Origin: Phallusia fumigata
Lineage: Eukaryota > Chordata > Ascidiacea > Phlebobranchia > Ascidiidae
Direction: 5' to 3'
Assembly: GCA_008931825.1 (NCBI GenBank)
Contig: QXVZ01003875.1
Span: 1-34,498, forward strand
Length of the DNA: 34,498 bases
Shown here: positions 1 to 10,200 of the stretch, piece after piece
Layout: each line of letters starts with the position of its first letter
Numbering within the stretch: position 1 is the stretch's first letter
Program-made: the position numbers and the translations under genes
Notes under the pieces: generated by a model
Told to the model about the DNA's origin: nothing
What the model saw: only the letters and a program-made list of their open reading frames with translations
The model's database searches: none

Positions 1-83
1 GTTTATATTTTTGTTTATATTGCCTGTTTTTAGAATGATCCTTGTAAGGTATTAAGCACATCAACAATGCGCCACATCATTTA

Positions 84-216
84 ATGATAAAACCAGATTC
101 TGATACCCCAGCAGACCCACTGAAGCAGTTGGAACAACTATCATGGGTTTTTTTGCCAGAAGATGTTGTGCTGCAAATTTTTCAGTTACTGACTTGCAAG
201 GAACTTGGAAGAATAG
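84..216 (+). pseudogene. Dead copy of FBXW5 F-box exon 1 (copy 1)
   Basis: This stretch closely matches the live FBXW5 first exon at 7213-7345, including the F-box core LPEDVVLQIFQLL and the end CKELGRI. The splice donor is destroyed: the live copy reads AATAG|GTAAGTT, whereas here the G of GT is A (217-218 is AT). Reading continues to a stop at 281 through unrelated sequence. The first methionine is kept, but the second is Ile. The segment before it carries the same 3' splice-like motif (gcctgtttttag) as the live promoter. Downstream of about position 222 the sequence becomes the 3' flank of a PLAC8-family gene, so this is a duplication junction. A chimeric transcript cannot be excluded, but no F-box protein with WD repeats can be made from it. 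Confidence 0.8.
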
Positions 217-521
217 ATAAGTTCCCCACCCCTGTTGTACAGTGTTTTCGAACAAAATCATACAAAATACGTGCTGTTTAAATGGGAAAATGTTAGCAGA
301 CGTGACCCTTCATGCAAACCGTTTATTAAAAGAAACAAAAAAATGTCACAAGGCAATGGTGTGATATTTTTTTACAGTATCGCTGAACAACACTTGGTGA
401 CAATTACAAGTGACTTAGACTGTGATAAAAAACAAAAAGTGAAAGAAATGTGAAATCACACAACGATCGAGACACTTCGGAGCTTGCTGTAACATGCTTG
501 GGATGAGACAGCTTCTAACTA

Positions 522-1590
522 TCAACAACAATTCTTCGCGTATCCAAGAGAGTTCATTTCTCTGGCAAGCTGGCAAGCAGTGCAAGGCCCACAGAAAGTT
601 GTTGTACAAAAATCTTTGCACATATCACCCTAAAAAATCAAAGTTAACCAGTAATTTTGGTGTATCCTTTCAAACTAACACACAATCGACACAATGCCGC
701 TTAAAAGTGGTGAAATGTAAATGTTTGTTTTGTGGTTATTGTTTGTTGAAAACGTTTTGTTTTGTTTTCATCTAAAGCGAGTTTTAACGATCTATTGTGC
801 CATCTACACCAGGCCCGTTTTGGAACTTACAAATAAGGAAAACTGATATCATTGTATTATCCCATGCAAGGTGTTATGCGCCTAAAACCAAAACATATAG
901 TGATCTTAATGGCCCTTCTTCCTGCATCAAGGGTCGTTTTCACACCATCACTGACACTTCCTCATTTGCAACCCTTATTTTAAAAGCTAATGGTGGCCTG
1001 TACTGCTACAGTCAGCAAATTTTACCATTGCTACTTTTATATTAATTATAGCATATAGCATGTCTGGATTTCAATGATCCCCTGAAACCTGGTTATGGAT
1101 CCCAAACGAGCCCAGGTTAATGAGCTTTAGGGAAACACCATTTTAACTTGAAAATCATTTTAACAGTTTCTAAAGCACCCTGTTGATGTAAGGATTGCTA
1201 GTCCAAATAAGCCAGTTCACAAATCTTCNAAGCTAATGGTGGCCTGTACTGCTACAGTCGGCAAATTTTACCATTGCTACTTTTATATTAATTATAGCAT
1301 ATAGCATGTCTGGATTTCAACGATCCCCTGAAACCTGGTTATGGATCCCAAACGAGCCCAGGTTAATGAGCTTTAGGGAAACACCATTTTAACAGTTTCT
1401 AAAGCACCCTGTTGATGTAAGGATTGCTAGTCCAAATAAGCCAGTTCACAAATCTTCTTCAAGCCTCGTGGCGATCGAGGACAATATAACATTAGCGGTT
1501 TGCTTGCTTATAAAGCGATTAGGACTCACTTCAATGTTGTGACGTTCCCTGAAGGCGCTTCTCATTGGCCAGAGACCCGGTAAGCAGCAG
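522..1590 (-). pseudogene. Truncated PLAC8-family gene copy (3' end only)
   Basis: The minus strand holds a last exon at 522-629, preceded by a good acceptor (ctttgattttttag). It reads GDMCKDFCTTTFCGPC and ends in NCC-stop, like the intact gene at 2774-2881 (GDLCNDCCTTTFCGPC). A 3' half of the preceding exon (1530 to about 1587) keeps PGLWPMRSAFRERHNIE and the GTGAGT donor. The 5' half of that exon and the two upstream exons are missing, because the sequence switches at about 1588 to DNA matching 5504 onward. One family-typical cysteine of the last exon is Phe here. The copy is broken by a deletion and has no start codon, so it is very probably a pseudogene. Confidence 0.8.
984..1457. repeat. 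246-bp direct repeat across an N join
   Basis: 984-1228 is repeated at 1230-1457, with a single N at 1229 exactly at the junction. The second copy lacks an 18-bp stretch (near aacttgaaaatca) that is present in the first copy and in the other unit at about 3400. This is the pattern expected when two overlapping allelic reads or contigs are placed end to end instead of merged. It lies in intron-equivalent sequence of the broken PLAC8 copy. Confidence 0.75.
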
Positions 1591-2335
1591 TTAGTTTTGC
1601 CAATCCAACCCCCTCACCCACATCATTCTAACCGCCAGCTTTAATAGCAATTAAGAACTTTGCCTCATCTAAATACGTATTTGCAGTAGGCTACCAATTA
1701 AGCGAAGTGCCAAACGGACCTGCAGTTTTCGAAGGAATCGACATCAATAGCAATTGCAAGACGCGTTTGTTGGACCACAACTTGTTTCTTGTTAGTCTAC
1801 AGCATTCTTGGTGTCAAAAAGGTGACCAACATCGAAAAAGTTCTAAATCTTGGCAAACCGATGTTGAAACAGTACCCTGAAATGCAAAGGCGGTAATTCC
1901 TTTCAAGTTCTTGGAAAACTCTGCGCGTTGTGTGCGTTAGTAAATTTGTGGAACTTGGCGTTCCGAAAAACTGACTTCTTGTCTGCAAGTTTCCTGTAAA
2001 TTTTTGCCTGTAGTTTATAAGCAAGCTTCGCCACCGATCTGATTATAATGTCAGGACCTGCGATGCAGACTTTGTAGACAAAAATAAATCGCAAGACATA
2101 GTTTAAAGGCAAAACTATGTTTGGCAGGTTGTTGTCGAATTTAATGGTTTGTGCAGATTAGCTAGTGTGCACCTATGTGACCTAATCAAAATCCGACTAG
2201 TTTTGTAAACTACATATTAGGCTTTTTTGGCACCTATGAGATTGCATCTGTAGTTTATATTTTTGTTTATATTGCCTGTTTTTAGAATGAGCCTTGTAAG
2301 GTATTAAGCACATCAACAATGCGCCACATCATTTA

Positions 2336-2468
2336 ATGATGAAACCAGATTCTGATACCCCAGCAGACCCACAGAAGCAGTTGGAACAACTATCATGGGA
2401 TTTTTTGCCAGAAGATGTTGTGCTGCAAGTTTTCAGTTACTGACTTGCAAGGAACTTGGAAGAATAGA
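2336..2468 (+). pseudogene. Dead copy of FBXW5 F-box exon 1 (copy 2)
   Basis: This is the second upstream duplicate of the FBXW5 first exon. It keeps both start methionines and reads well to LPEDVVLQ, but a small deletion (ctgcaagttttcag instead of ctgcaaatttttcag) shifts the frame into a stop. The donor carries the same G-to-A change as copy 1 (AT at 2468-2469). The shared donor mutation and shared junction with PLAC8 flank sequence show that copies 1 and 2 descend from one duplication event, or are alleles of each other. Not functional as an F-box exon. Confidence 0.82.
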
Positions 2469-2773
2469 TAAGTTCCCCACCCCTGTTGTACAGTGTTTTC
2501 GAACAAAATCGCACAAAATACGTGCTGTTTAAATGAGAAAAAGTTAGCAGACGTGACCCTTCATGCAAACCGGTTATTTTAAAAAACAAAAAAATGACAC
2601 AAGGTAAATGTGTGATGTTTTTTTACAGTATCGCTGAACAACGCTTGGTGACAATTACAAGTGACTTAGACTGTGATAAAAAACAAAAAGTGAAAGAAAT
2701 GTGAAATCACAACAACGATCGAGACACTTCGGAGCTTGCTGTAACATGCTTGGGATGAGACAGCTTCTAACTA

Positions 2774-4925
2774 TCAACAACAATTCTTCGCGTATCCAAG
2801 AGAGTTCATTTCTCTTGCAAGCTGGCAAGCAGTGCAAGGCCCACAGAAAGTTGTTGTACAGCAATCGTTGCACAAATCACCCTGAAAAATCAAAGTTAAC
2901 CAGTAATTTTCGTGTACCATTTCAAAACTAACACACAATCGACACAATGCCGCTGAAAAGTGGTGAAATGTAAATGTTTGTTTTGTGGTTATTGTTTGTT
3001 GAAAACGTTTTGTTTTGTTTACATCTAAAGCGAGTTTTAACGATCTATTGTGCCATCTGCACCAGGCCCGTTTTGGAACTTACGAATAAGGAAAACTGAT
3101 ATCATTGTATTATCCCATGCAAGGTTTGCGCGCCTGAAACCGAAACATATAAAGCTCTTAATGGCCCTTCTTCCTGCATCAAGGGTCGTTTTCACACCAT
3201 CATTGATACTTCCTCATTTGCGACTCTCATTTTAAAAGCTAATGGTGGCCTGTGCTGCTACAGTCGGCAAATTTTACCACTGCTACTTTTATATTAATTA
3301 TAGCATATAGCATTGTCTGGATTTTAACAAATCCCCTGAAACCTGGTTATGGATCCCAAACGAGCCCAGGTTAAAGACCTTTAGGGAAACACCATTTTAA
3401 CTTGAAAACCATTTTAACAGTTTCTAAAGCACCCTGTTGATTTAAGGATCGCTAGTCCAAATAAGTCAGTTCACAAATCTTCTTCAAACCTCGTGGCGGT
3501 CGAGGACAATATAACATTAGCGGTTTGCTTGCTTAAAGCGATTAGGACTCACTTCAATGTTGTGACGTTCCCTGAAAGCGCTTCTCATTGGCCAAAGACC
3601 AGGTAAGCAGAAGCCAACGCAATAATTTTCACCCATTCGAGACGCCATGCTTCCCAGGTAAAAATTTCCACACCACAATACACAGCAACCTGATAAAATT
3701 TTAAGTTGGCAATAAAACATTGTTTTCCAACCTCATTTTTGACTTAACAAATGGACTTAGTTGTTTCAATACGGATACGGTATACGAAACATAAAGTATG
3801 CTGCTTTGCTGATATTTTAAAGAGATAATTAATAAACAGCATGGTGCTGTAAGTGGTTAGATGTGAAAATTTATCAACATCAAGTTTCGCTGAGTTTATA
3901 AATGCGCTGAAAGGACATATGCGGCCAAAACTTAGGTGCAACGCTAAATTAAAAGTAATGAATGAACTTTTAAAAATTACCAGTTTTACCCAAAGAAAGT
4001 TCGTTTGAAACAGTTACCGATTGTGACCACAAATAGTTTTCTCCCAAATTGATCATTTGATTAATATCTACAATTTGCAAAACACTGCAACAACTCACAA
4101 CTGGTCATTTCGTCGCAACATTGACACACCCCAGATTGCCAGGGTTTCTTCGCTACAGGCTGTTGGGATATTACAGTTGTCGATGTGACGTATGTGTTGC
4201 CAGGCTGCTGTACCACAACACCAGGGGTGGATTGTTGATGAGCTTGTTCATCAGCAAACCTGTTTACCTGCATTAAAAAACTGATAAAACTAAATGTGGA
4301 TTGCACTAGTCTGATTTTGAAAGATTGTTTTGGTTTATAAACTCCCCATTTTCTTTCTCGGCAAGCCATATTTTTAAATTTAAACGTAAGACACGGGAAT
4401 ATATCATCAACCACGAGATAACATGTCTATTTTAATACATGCTAGTTCAGGGGTTTCCCACCTTTTGAATGACCTGGACCTGTTTTTATAAAATATCGTT
4501 TTAAAGTGAACAAATATGTTCGTCCATATGAAGCAGATCTGATAGTACCCTGTAGCATGGTTTTTAGAGTTACGCTCGATTAGTCGTCTTTTGCAAGTAA
4601 GATTGTGACGGCTGGTATTTTCGTTTCGCTACATTGCTTTCATCCTATGTATGCAAAGCACATGGACCCACAAAATCTTTCTGTGGACCCCAAGGGGTTC
4701 TTGGGGCCCCGGTGGAGAACCACTGACATTTCAAGCAGCTTGACAAAAAACAGAAATGAATTGACCACAAATGTCGTAAAACGTACAATACTTATCTGTC
4801 TTTATCTACAAATGGCATCAAAAACAAAACCAAACACTAATGATCGGTATGCATACCTGCTCCATTGCAATCAGATGATCCTTTACTTGGTCATGCATAG
4901 GTTTGTAGCCACCTTCGTCTGCCAT
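2774..4925 (-). CDS. PLAC8-family (cornifelin-like) cysteine-rich protein, four exons
   Basis: The exons are 4857-4925, 4099-4267, 3553-3689 and 2774-2881. Their phases agree and give 160 residues plus stop. The protein starts MADEGGYKPMHDQ, has a polar Gln/Ser/Thr-rich stretch (about 24-63), then the Cys-rich PLAC8 core: KPWQSGVCQCC (about 64-74), CCCVLWCG, MGENYCVGFCLPG, PMRSAFRERHNIE, and CNDCCTTTFCGPCTACQ near the end. PLAC8 proteins are small, membrane-associated Cys-rich proteins with varied roles in metal handling, growth control and epithelia; the role here is unknown. The W-x-(S/T)-G-x-C start, the central Cys blocks and the final CCxxCxxCQ pattern are all in the family order. A possible spliced-leader acceptor (tttgcctacag, AG at 4972-4973) lies 47 nt upstream of the ATG. 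Intron 1 carries a MITE. A broken duplicate lies at 522-1590. Confidence 0.87.
4448..4725. mobile_element. hAT-like MITE in intron 1 of the PLAC8-family gene
   Basis: The element begins CAGGGGTTTCCCACC, and its end, read on the other strand, is CAGTGGTTCTCCACC. These are inverted ends matching at 12 of 15 positions. Ends of the form CAGNGGTTCTCAACC are typical of non-autonomous hAT elements. It is 278 bp, has no coding capacity, and I see no clear 8-bp target duplication. Confidence 0.6.
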
Positions 4926-4987
4926 TTTGCTATCGATTGATAACGAGTTTCAATGAAAGCGCTTGAATTTCCTGTAGGCAAACTAGC

Positions 4988-5955
4988 CCCAATCGACAAG
5001 TTCTAAAGCGCAGCAATACTAAAGTTGAAACAGTATGGTTCAAAACTGCCTACCAGACCATGGAACCTGTAAATGCACAGAGACTAAATTGTTGTCGCAA
5101 ATTCACGTCTGCCTCGCGAGGAAGCGTGTTATGCCTGAACCGCAGGTAACTCATACAGCGCGTCCGTTTGACATTGACGAGAAACCGAGGAAGTGAATCA
5201 TAACGAGTCCTGCTTACTGGGGCGTCTGTTTGGCCTTGACGAGAAAACGAGGAAGTGGATCATAACGAATACTGCTTACTAGGGTCTGTTTGGTCTTGAC
5301 GAGAAAACGAGGAAGTTGATCATCTCGAGTACTGCTTCTTAGGGTCTATCAATCTTCAATAGCAAGCACCATTATTGTACATTCGCAAACGGGCGTCCGC
5401 TTCGTAATTTCCTTTTTCCTTAATTTAGCCTTTTTCACGTGTTGCCGCAGTACTTAGCTCAGCACCTGCAGTATTTCCACACCTTGCCTAGTCTAATACT
5501 TGCTAGTTTTGCCAATCCAACCTCCTGGCCCACGTCATTCTATAACCGCCAGCTTTAATAGCAATTAAGAGTCTAAACACGTTTTTGTAGTACTAAGCGA
5601 AGTGCCAAACGGACCTGCAGTTTTCGAAGGAATCGACATCATTAGCAATTGCAAGACGCATTTGTTGGACCACAACTTGTTTCTTGTTAGTCTACAGCAT
5701 TCTTGGTGTCAAAAAGGTGACCAACACCGAAAAAGTTCTAAATCTTGGCAAACCGATGTTGAAACAGTACCGTTCAAGACTAACAGAGAATAGAACCTGC
5801 GAACGCTCAAAGACCTCGATGTTGAGCAATTTGGCGTGTCCCCTGAGACGAAGCATGTTGTGCCTAAACCGCAGGTAGTTGCCTTGTCGGGCGCGGATGT
5901 CCTACACTGACGAAAAAAGGAATTTGATCATCTAAGTACTGCTTACTTGGTTTTA
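4988..5955. repeat. Two diverged direct repeat blocks between the PLAC8-family gene and FBXW5
   Basis: Block I (about 4988-5341) and block II (about 5735-5955) share the same order of short matches: aagttctaaa, gttgaaacagta, then gcctgaaccgcaggta versus gcctaaaccgcaggta, then a unit ending tactgcttact. In block I that last unit is present three times (5160-5341). The blocks are diverged, so this duplication is older than the 4.9-kb tandem one. Short open frames cross both blocks, but I recognise no protein. Confidence 0.5.
5160..5341. repeat. Three tandem copies of a 60-61-bp unit
   Basis: Each unit runs from gtctgtttgg/ccgtttgaca through ttgacgagaaaacgaggaag to a tail like tactgcttactagg. 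The units start at about 5160, 5222 and 5282. A fourth, more diverged single unit lies at about 5895-5955. It sits in the intergenic space between two divergent genes, so a minisatellite or a set of regulatory sites are both possible. Confidence 0.75.
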
Positions 5956-6410
5956 TCTAGGCTATTAATTAGCGATCATTTCAATCACAAACGACCGTCT
6001 CGGCCAAAATAGATTCATTTTAGTTTAAAGCACATATGCGAGCAATTAAATTCTTAATCACAACAAACAACGCACGGCACAACTACACACTGAAATGCAA
6101 TCTGTATTCGGGGAGATTTCAAAAACTATTGGTCTGCTTTGTACTTCGTTTGTTACTGCAAAACTGCTAGTAATGCGTTAAGCTAGGATGAAATTAGATA
6201 AAATCGTAAATGCTGCACGTGACGCATTTATAAAGGACAAAACTCGCAAAAACTGCAGATATGCCCAATTACAATTAGGCGCTTATAAACAACATGCGCT
6301 ATATAACCTTCAGTTTTACTATCTGAACGCGTTGCACGCAGTGTTTCCCTTACTAAGCGAAGCACCAACTACCGAGGACATGCAGTTTTCAAAGGCATCG
6401 TCAGCATTTT
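5589..6410. repeat. Short repeated motif and unassigned intergenic DNA upstream of FBXW5
   Basis: The motif taagcgaagtgcc...ctgcagttttcgaagg at 5589-5640 recurs in diverged form at about 6355-6405 (taagcgaagcacc...atgcagttttcaaagg). Open frames of 63-75 codons cross both sites but show no domain, signal peptide or intron context that I recognise. The rest of 5956-7140 holds nothing I can name. The 5772-6742 part is absent from the duplicate unit at 1874. Confidence 0.35.
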
Positions 6411-7147
6411 CCTGACGTAATGCGCGCATCTTTTAATCTTCTAGTTTGCTCAACAAAACTAAATTACCAAATTAAGAAATCATTTTAAATGACCAAATCG
6501 GTAGAGTATGCATAATCAAACCAACTAATTTGTTTTACATGTTTTTGTTCATTGTACATGTGATGTAGTTTACGTTTACTATATTTTACGCCCGAGCAAA
6601 TAAGTCACGTGGTCTCGAAACCCAGCAAAGCGTTTTATTTTGACACAAAAGACAACAACACGCGTTGACTGAACTACTGCTTGATCGCGACAGCCGACTG
6701 ATTCAGGGTAAGTATAATTAGATAGTATTATCGCCTTTTACCCTGAAATGCAAAAGCGGTAAATCATTTCAAGTTCTTAGATAACTCTCTACGGTGTGTG
6801 CGTTAGTAAATTTGTGGAACTTGGCGTTCCAAAAAACTGACTTGATCTTTAATTTGCTTGTCCGTAAGTTTCCTGTTAATTTTTTGCCTGTAGTTTATAA
6901 GCAAGCTTCGTCACCGATTTCATTATATTGTCAGGACCTGCGATGCAGACTTTTCAGACAAAAATAATTTGCAAGGCATATTTTAAAGGCAAAACTATGT
7001 TTGGCAGGTTGTTGTTAAATTTAATTGTTTGTGCAGATTAGCTAGTGTGCACCTATGTGACCTAATCAAAATCCGACTAGTTTTGTAAACTACATATTAG
7101 GCTTTTAAAACCTATGAGATTGCATCTGTAGTTATCTTTTCATTTAT

Positions 7148-7162
7148 ATTGCCTGTTTTCAG
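7148..7162 (+). promoter_or_regulatory. Candidate spliced-leader or 5'UTR acceptor for FBXW5
   Basis: The sequence attgcctgttttcag is a strong 3' splice site with a pyrimidine tract and CAG, ending 50 nt before the FBXW5 start codon. Both dead exon copies retain an acceptor here (gcctgtttttag). I see no obvious upstream 5'UTR exon, so spliced-leader trans-splicing, common in tunicates, is a reasonable reading. A cis-spliced 5'UTR intron is the alternative. Confidence 0.5.
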
Positions 7163-7212
7163 AATGAGCCTTGTAAGGTATTAAGCACATCAACAATGCA
7201 CCACATCAATTA

Positions 7213-10200
7213 ATGATGAAACCAGATTCTGATACCACAGCAGACCCACAGAAGCAGTTGGAACAACTGTTATGGGATTTTTTGCCAGAAGATGTTCTGC
7301 TGCAAATTTTTCAGTTACTGACTTGCAAGGAACTTGGAAGAATAGGTAAGTTACACTCAAGAAATTCAAAACCTTAAATCTGATGTCAACATATTTAAAT
7401 GCTACATAAGCATGTCACACTTACATGTTGTTGTGCATCTTAAATACATCTTACAAAACAAATAAAGTTGTATTTCAGGCCAAACTTGTTGGAGATGGAA
7501 ATCCATTTCTGAAACAGAGTTGATTTGGAAACAAAGATTCATCACTGATTATAAACTTAACCATGATGTCAAACTCATGCCAGGCGAGCATTGGTCTCTT
7601 CTTTTTCCCTCTGTTTTTTCTGCATTTTTTGGTATTCCATTCTCTCTTTCACATGATTCGTGATATGTAATCCCATGAGTTAACCCACAAAAAACTTAGG
7701 TTTTAAATAAAAAACTTTGTTTGTAAACCCTTGCAAAAATCATGTAACTGTATTTTGAAACAGTGCTGTGGGATATCTATTCTTGTGTCAGAATTGGTTC
7801 ATGTGGGGTAGTATGAAAACTTGCTAATGGTATTGTTGTTTTCTTTTCAAACTAAAAATATGGAAAATTACTGATGCAGAAGCAACATCTTGGAGGGCAG
7901 AGTATGAGAGACTTTCCGATCGAGCTCCAAGTCAAGAACTGGATAAAATCGAAGAACACACAGATGAAGTTTTACATGTTGCGTTTTCACACAATGGAAT
8001 GATGTTTTCAACATGCTCAAAAGATGCTTACATAAAAGTATGAAACTTAACAGAAAATAGAAAAGTATCTTCTTGAAGTTTGCCAGTTTGTCAAAAATGA
8101 CTTTTTTAGTACAAAGTGTTGAATTATAACAACTTGACATGGTACTGTGAAAGTCATGCACTGAAAATATATTTTAGCCCAAAATTTGTAACTATAAAGA
8201 ATATGTATGTTGCTAGAAAAACGTAAAACAAAAACACTGTTTTTTAAATAACAATTCTGCTTCAGGGCAGACTTGTCAACAAGCCTAAAATGTCTTTGTG
8301 TATTTTCAGGCATTAGACTGTATAATACTATATCACACCATAGGAAAATATATTTGATGTTGTAATCTATGATTTCCAGGTGTACAATGCAGATTGGCCA
8401 TTTGACACAGTATTTAGCAATCGACTTGGCGGTACAAACTCACTGTTTCAATGGAAATACACCCAACTATCGCAATTCAGTCCCAGTGATACACAACTGC
8501 TGGTTTCAGGAAGGTGTGCGGGCTCAAATCAGGGTGGAGAAATTGTCATCTACAATATATTTGCTGGAACCTTTACCATTCAGGTTAGTCCAGTGACTCC
8601 CGAATCCCAAACTGTGGTCAACAGAAAAACTTTTGGGCCCCTATAGAGTTTTGCATGCATAAGATGAAAGAAATATAGTGGAATAAAAGTATCTACTGGT
8701 ATCGTCCACAAGGGATCACTTGTATGAAATGGTATGAACTAGTTTTATAAAATGATTCCACAGCTTTCAGACCACCGGGTTGTTCATAAATGGGGTATTT
8801 GTCTAGGATTGTGTACTAGGATTGTTGAAACAAGGGGTTTACAAAGATATTCTCATTTGCGATGTTATTTTATTAAAGCTGCTATAATGATAGTAAAAAA
8901 CATTTTAGAAGTAAAGTAAAATGTCTTGTACACAATTTTCTGCTTTGAACAATCCATGATAATTTGCACAAACCTCTAGAAGAAAAATTGTTTTACTGAT
9001 ACCAAACTGCACATGCTTTTTGCATGCATTTTCCAAACCCTTTTATACAACTTGGTTTTTTTTGTATGTCTTGAGTTGTGCCAATCAACAGAAACTGACT
9101 CAAAGGAGGAAATTCAGTTTAAAAATCATTGTTTTAATCAGTTTAAGTTGTTATAACTTCAGAATGCAGATGTGTTCCAATTTTTTATATTCTCCACCTA
9201 AAAGCCTTTATCTTCATTAACGTCAGCATTTATCTCTGCTGTTTGGAGTCATTAGGTACAAGCTGACTACAGTGATGCAGTAAATGATATTATATTTATT
9301 TTAGGCGCGTGTTCGAATAGTACCATATGATGTAATGGGAACATGGTTAAATGAATCACATATTCTGTCAGCTCGAGCTCATATTATCACCTCTTCGCTT
9401 CAGTGCCTGTGTGAAGTGGTCCTGAACAAATCTGGACAGGTATGTTTGACTCTTTAATTCTTAAAATACATACATAAACACACAAAATAACTTGTGTGTT
9501 GTGAAAACAAATTGCAAATGATTTGACAATCACTGGTGTCCTCATTAGTGCATTACTGTTCGCAATAAAATTTGTTCACTATATGTTCTTTGACAGTTAT
9601 GTTTTTAGTTAAGCTATTCTGTGACTTGTGTGCTAATTTTTCTAAATTTGCATAATGTGTAGTAGTTTTAAGGAAAAATCATAGCTTGCTATCCCATTAT
9701 CATTTGTACAATTTTTGTAAGCTGTTATATATATTTTAATCTCTAACATCACAACTTTAGGCCAACCATTGCATATGTTAAAACATTTTTATGCTATGTG
9801 TTGCAATGTCGAAACTCCCTTGAACACGTGATTATGAGTCATGTAATGTATTTCAGTATTTGCTGCCATGATAAGCTAAAAAAACTTGATAAAAATATGC
9901 CGACACAGACAGCTGATGCAATAAATTGAAATTAACGTGGTAAAAAAACATAAAATGTGCATAGCACAGTGTAGGCCTACTACTAGTAAAACTTACTTAC
10001 ATGATAAATTACTGACATTTTGTTTCATCCTATAAAGAGTCTTTATTAAATGTTTAATCATGTATAGATACCAGGCATTGTCTGGTTGTGGATTGAAAAG
10101 ACAATAAAATTGATAAAAAAGCTTATTCCAAACCATTGTGTCGGTAAAAAATTACAAAAAAAGACTTTGTGCATTTATTTAGAGTTTTAGTTAGAGTTCT

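Larger units (their letters stand above)
223..2478. repeat. Shortened tandem duplicate of the 2479-7345 unit
   Basis: Bases 1-1587 match 2253-3610 at an offset of 2252 with only a few percent differences. Bases 1592-1873 match about 5504-5771, and 1874-2478 match about 6742-7345. The block is therefore one copy of the segment from the 3' flank of the PLAC8-family gene to FBXW5 exon 1, lacking the equivalents of about 3611-5503 and 5772-6742. The second deletion has TACC at both ends (5768-5771 and 6739-6742), a microhomology. Lengths add up: about 4870 minus 1890 minus 970 plus the 246-bp extra repeat gives about 2255. Differences of a few percent would also fit misassembled alleles of a highly polymorphic animal. 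Confidence 0.75.

Noticed and set aside
84..281. 65-codon open frame with an F-box, as a separate small protein
   Set aside because: It is a duplicated FBXW5 first exon whose donor is mutated; the tail after residue 44 is read-through of unrelated flank.
494..775. 93-codon open frame on the plus strand, repeated at 2701-2931
   Set aside because: It lies opposite the last exon of the PLAC8-family gene and its copy; the minus-strand reading explains the conservation.
4061..4414. 117-codon minus-strand open frame as a single-exon gene
   Set aside because: Only 4099-4267 is coding; the rest reads through the intron on both sides, with clear splice sites at the borders.
5602..5878. Overlapping 63- and 64-codon open frames as real genes
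   Set aside because: They lie in diverged repeat sequence, match no family I know, and the frames are not kept in the other copies.
8047..8313. Minus-strand open frames around FBXW5 exon 3
   Set aside because: They span an exon-intron border of a well-supported plus-strand gene and have no recognisable motif.
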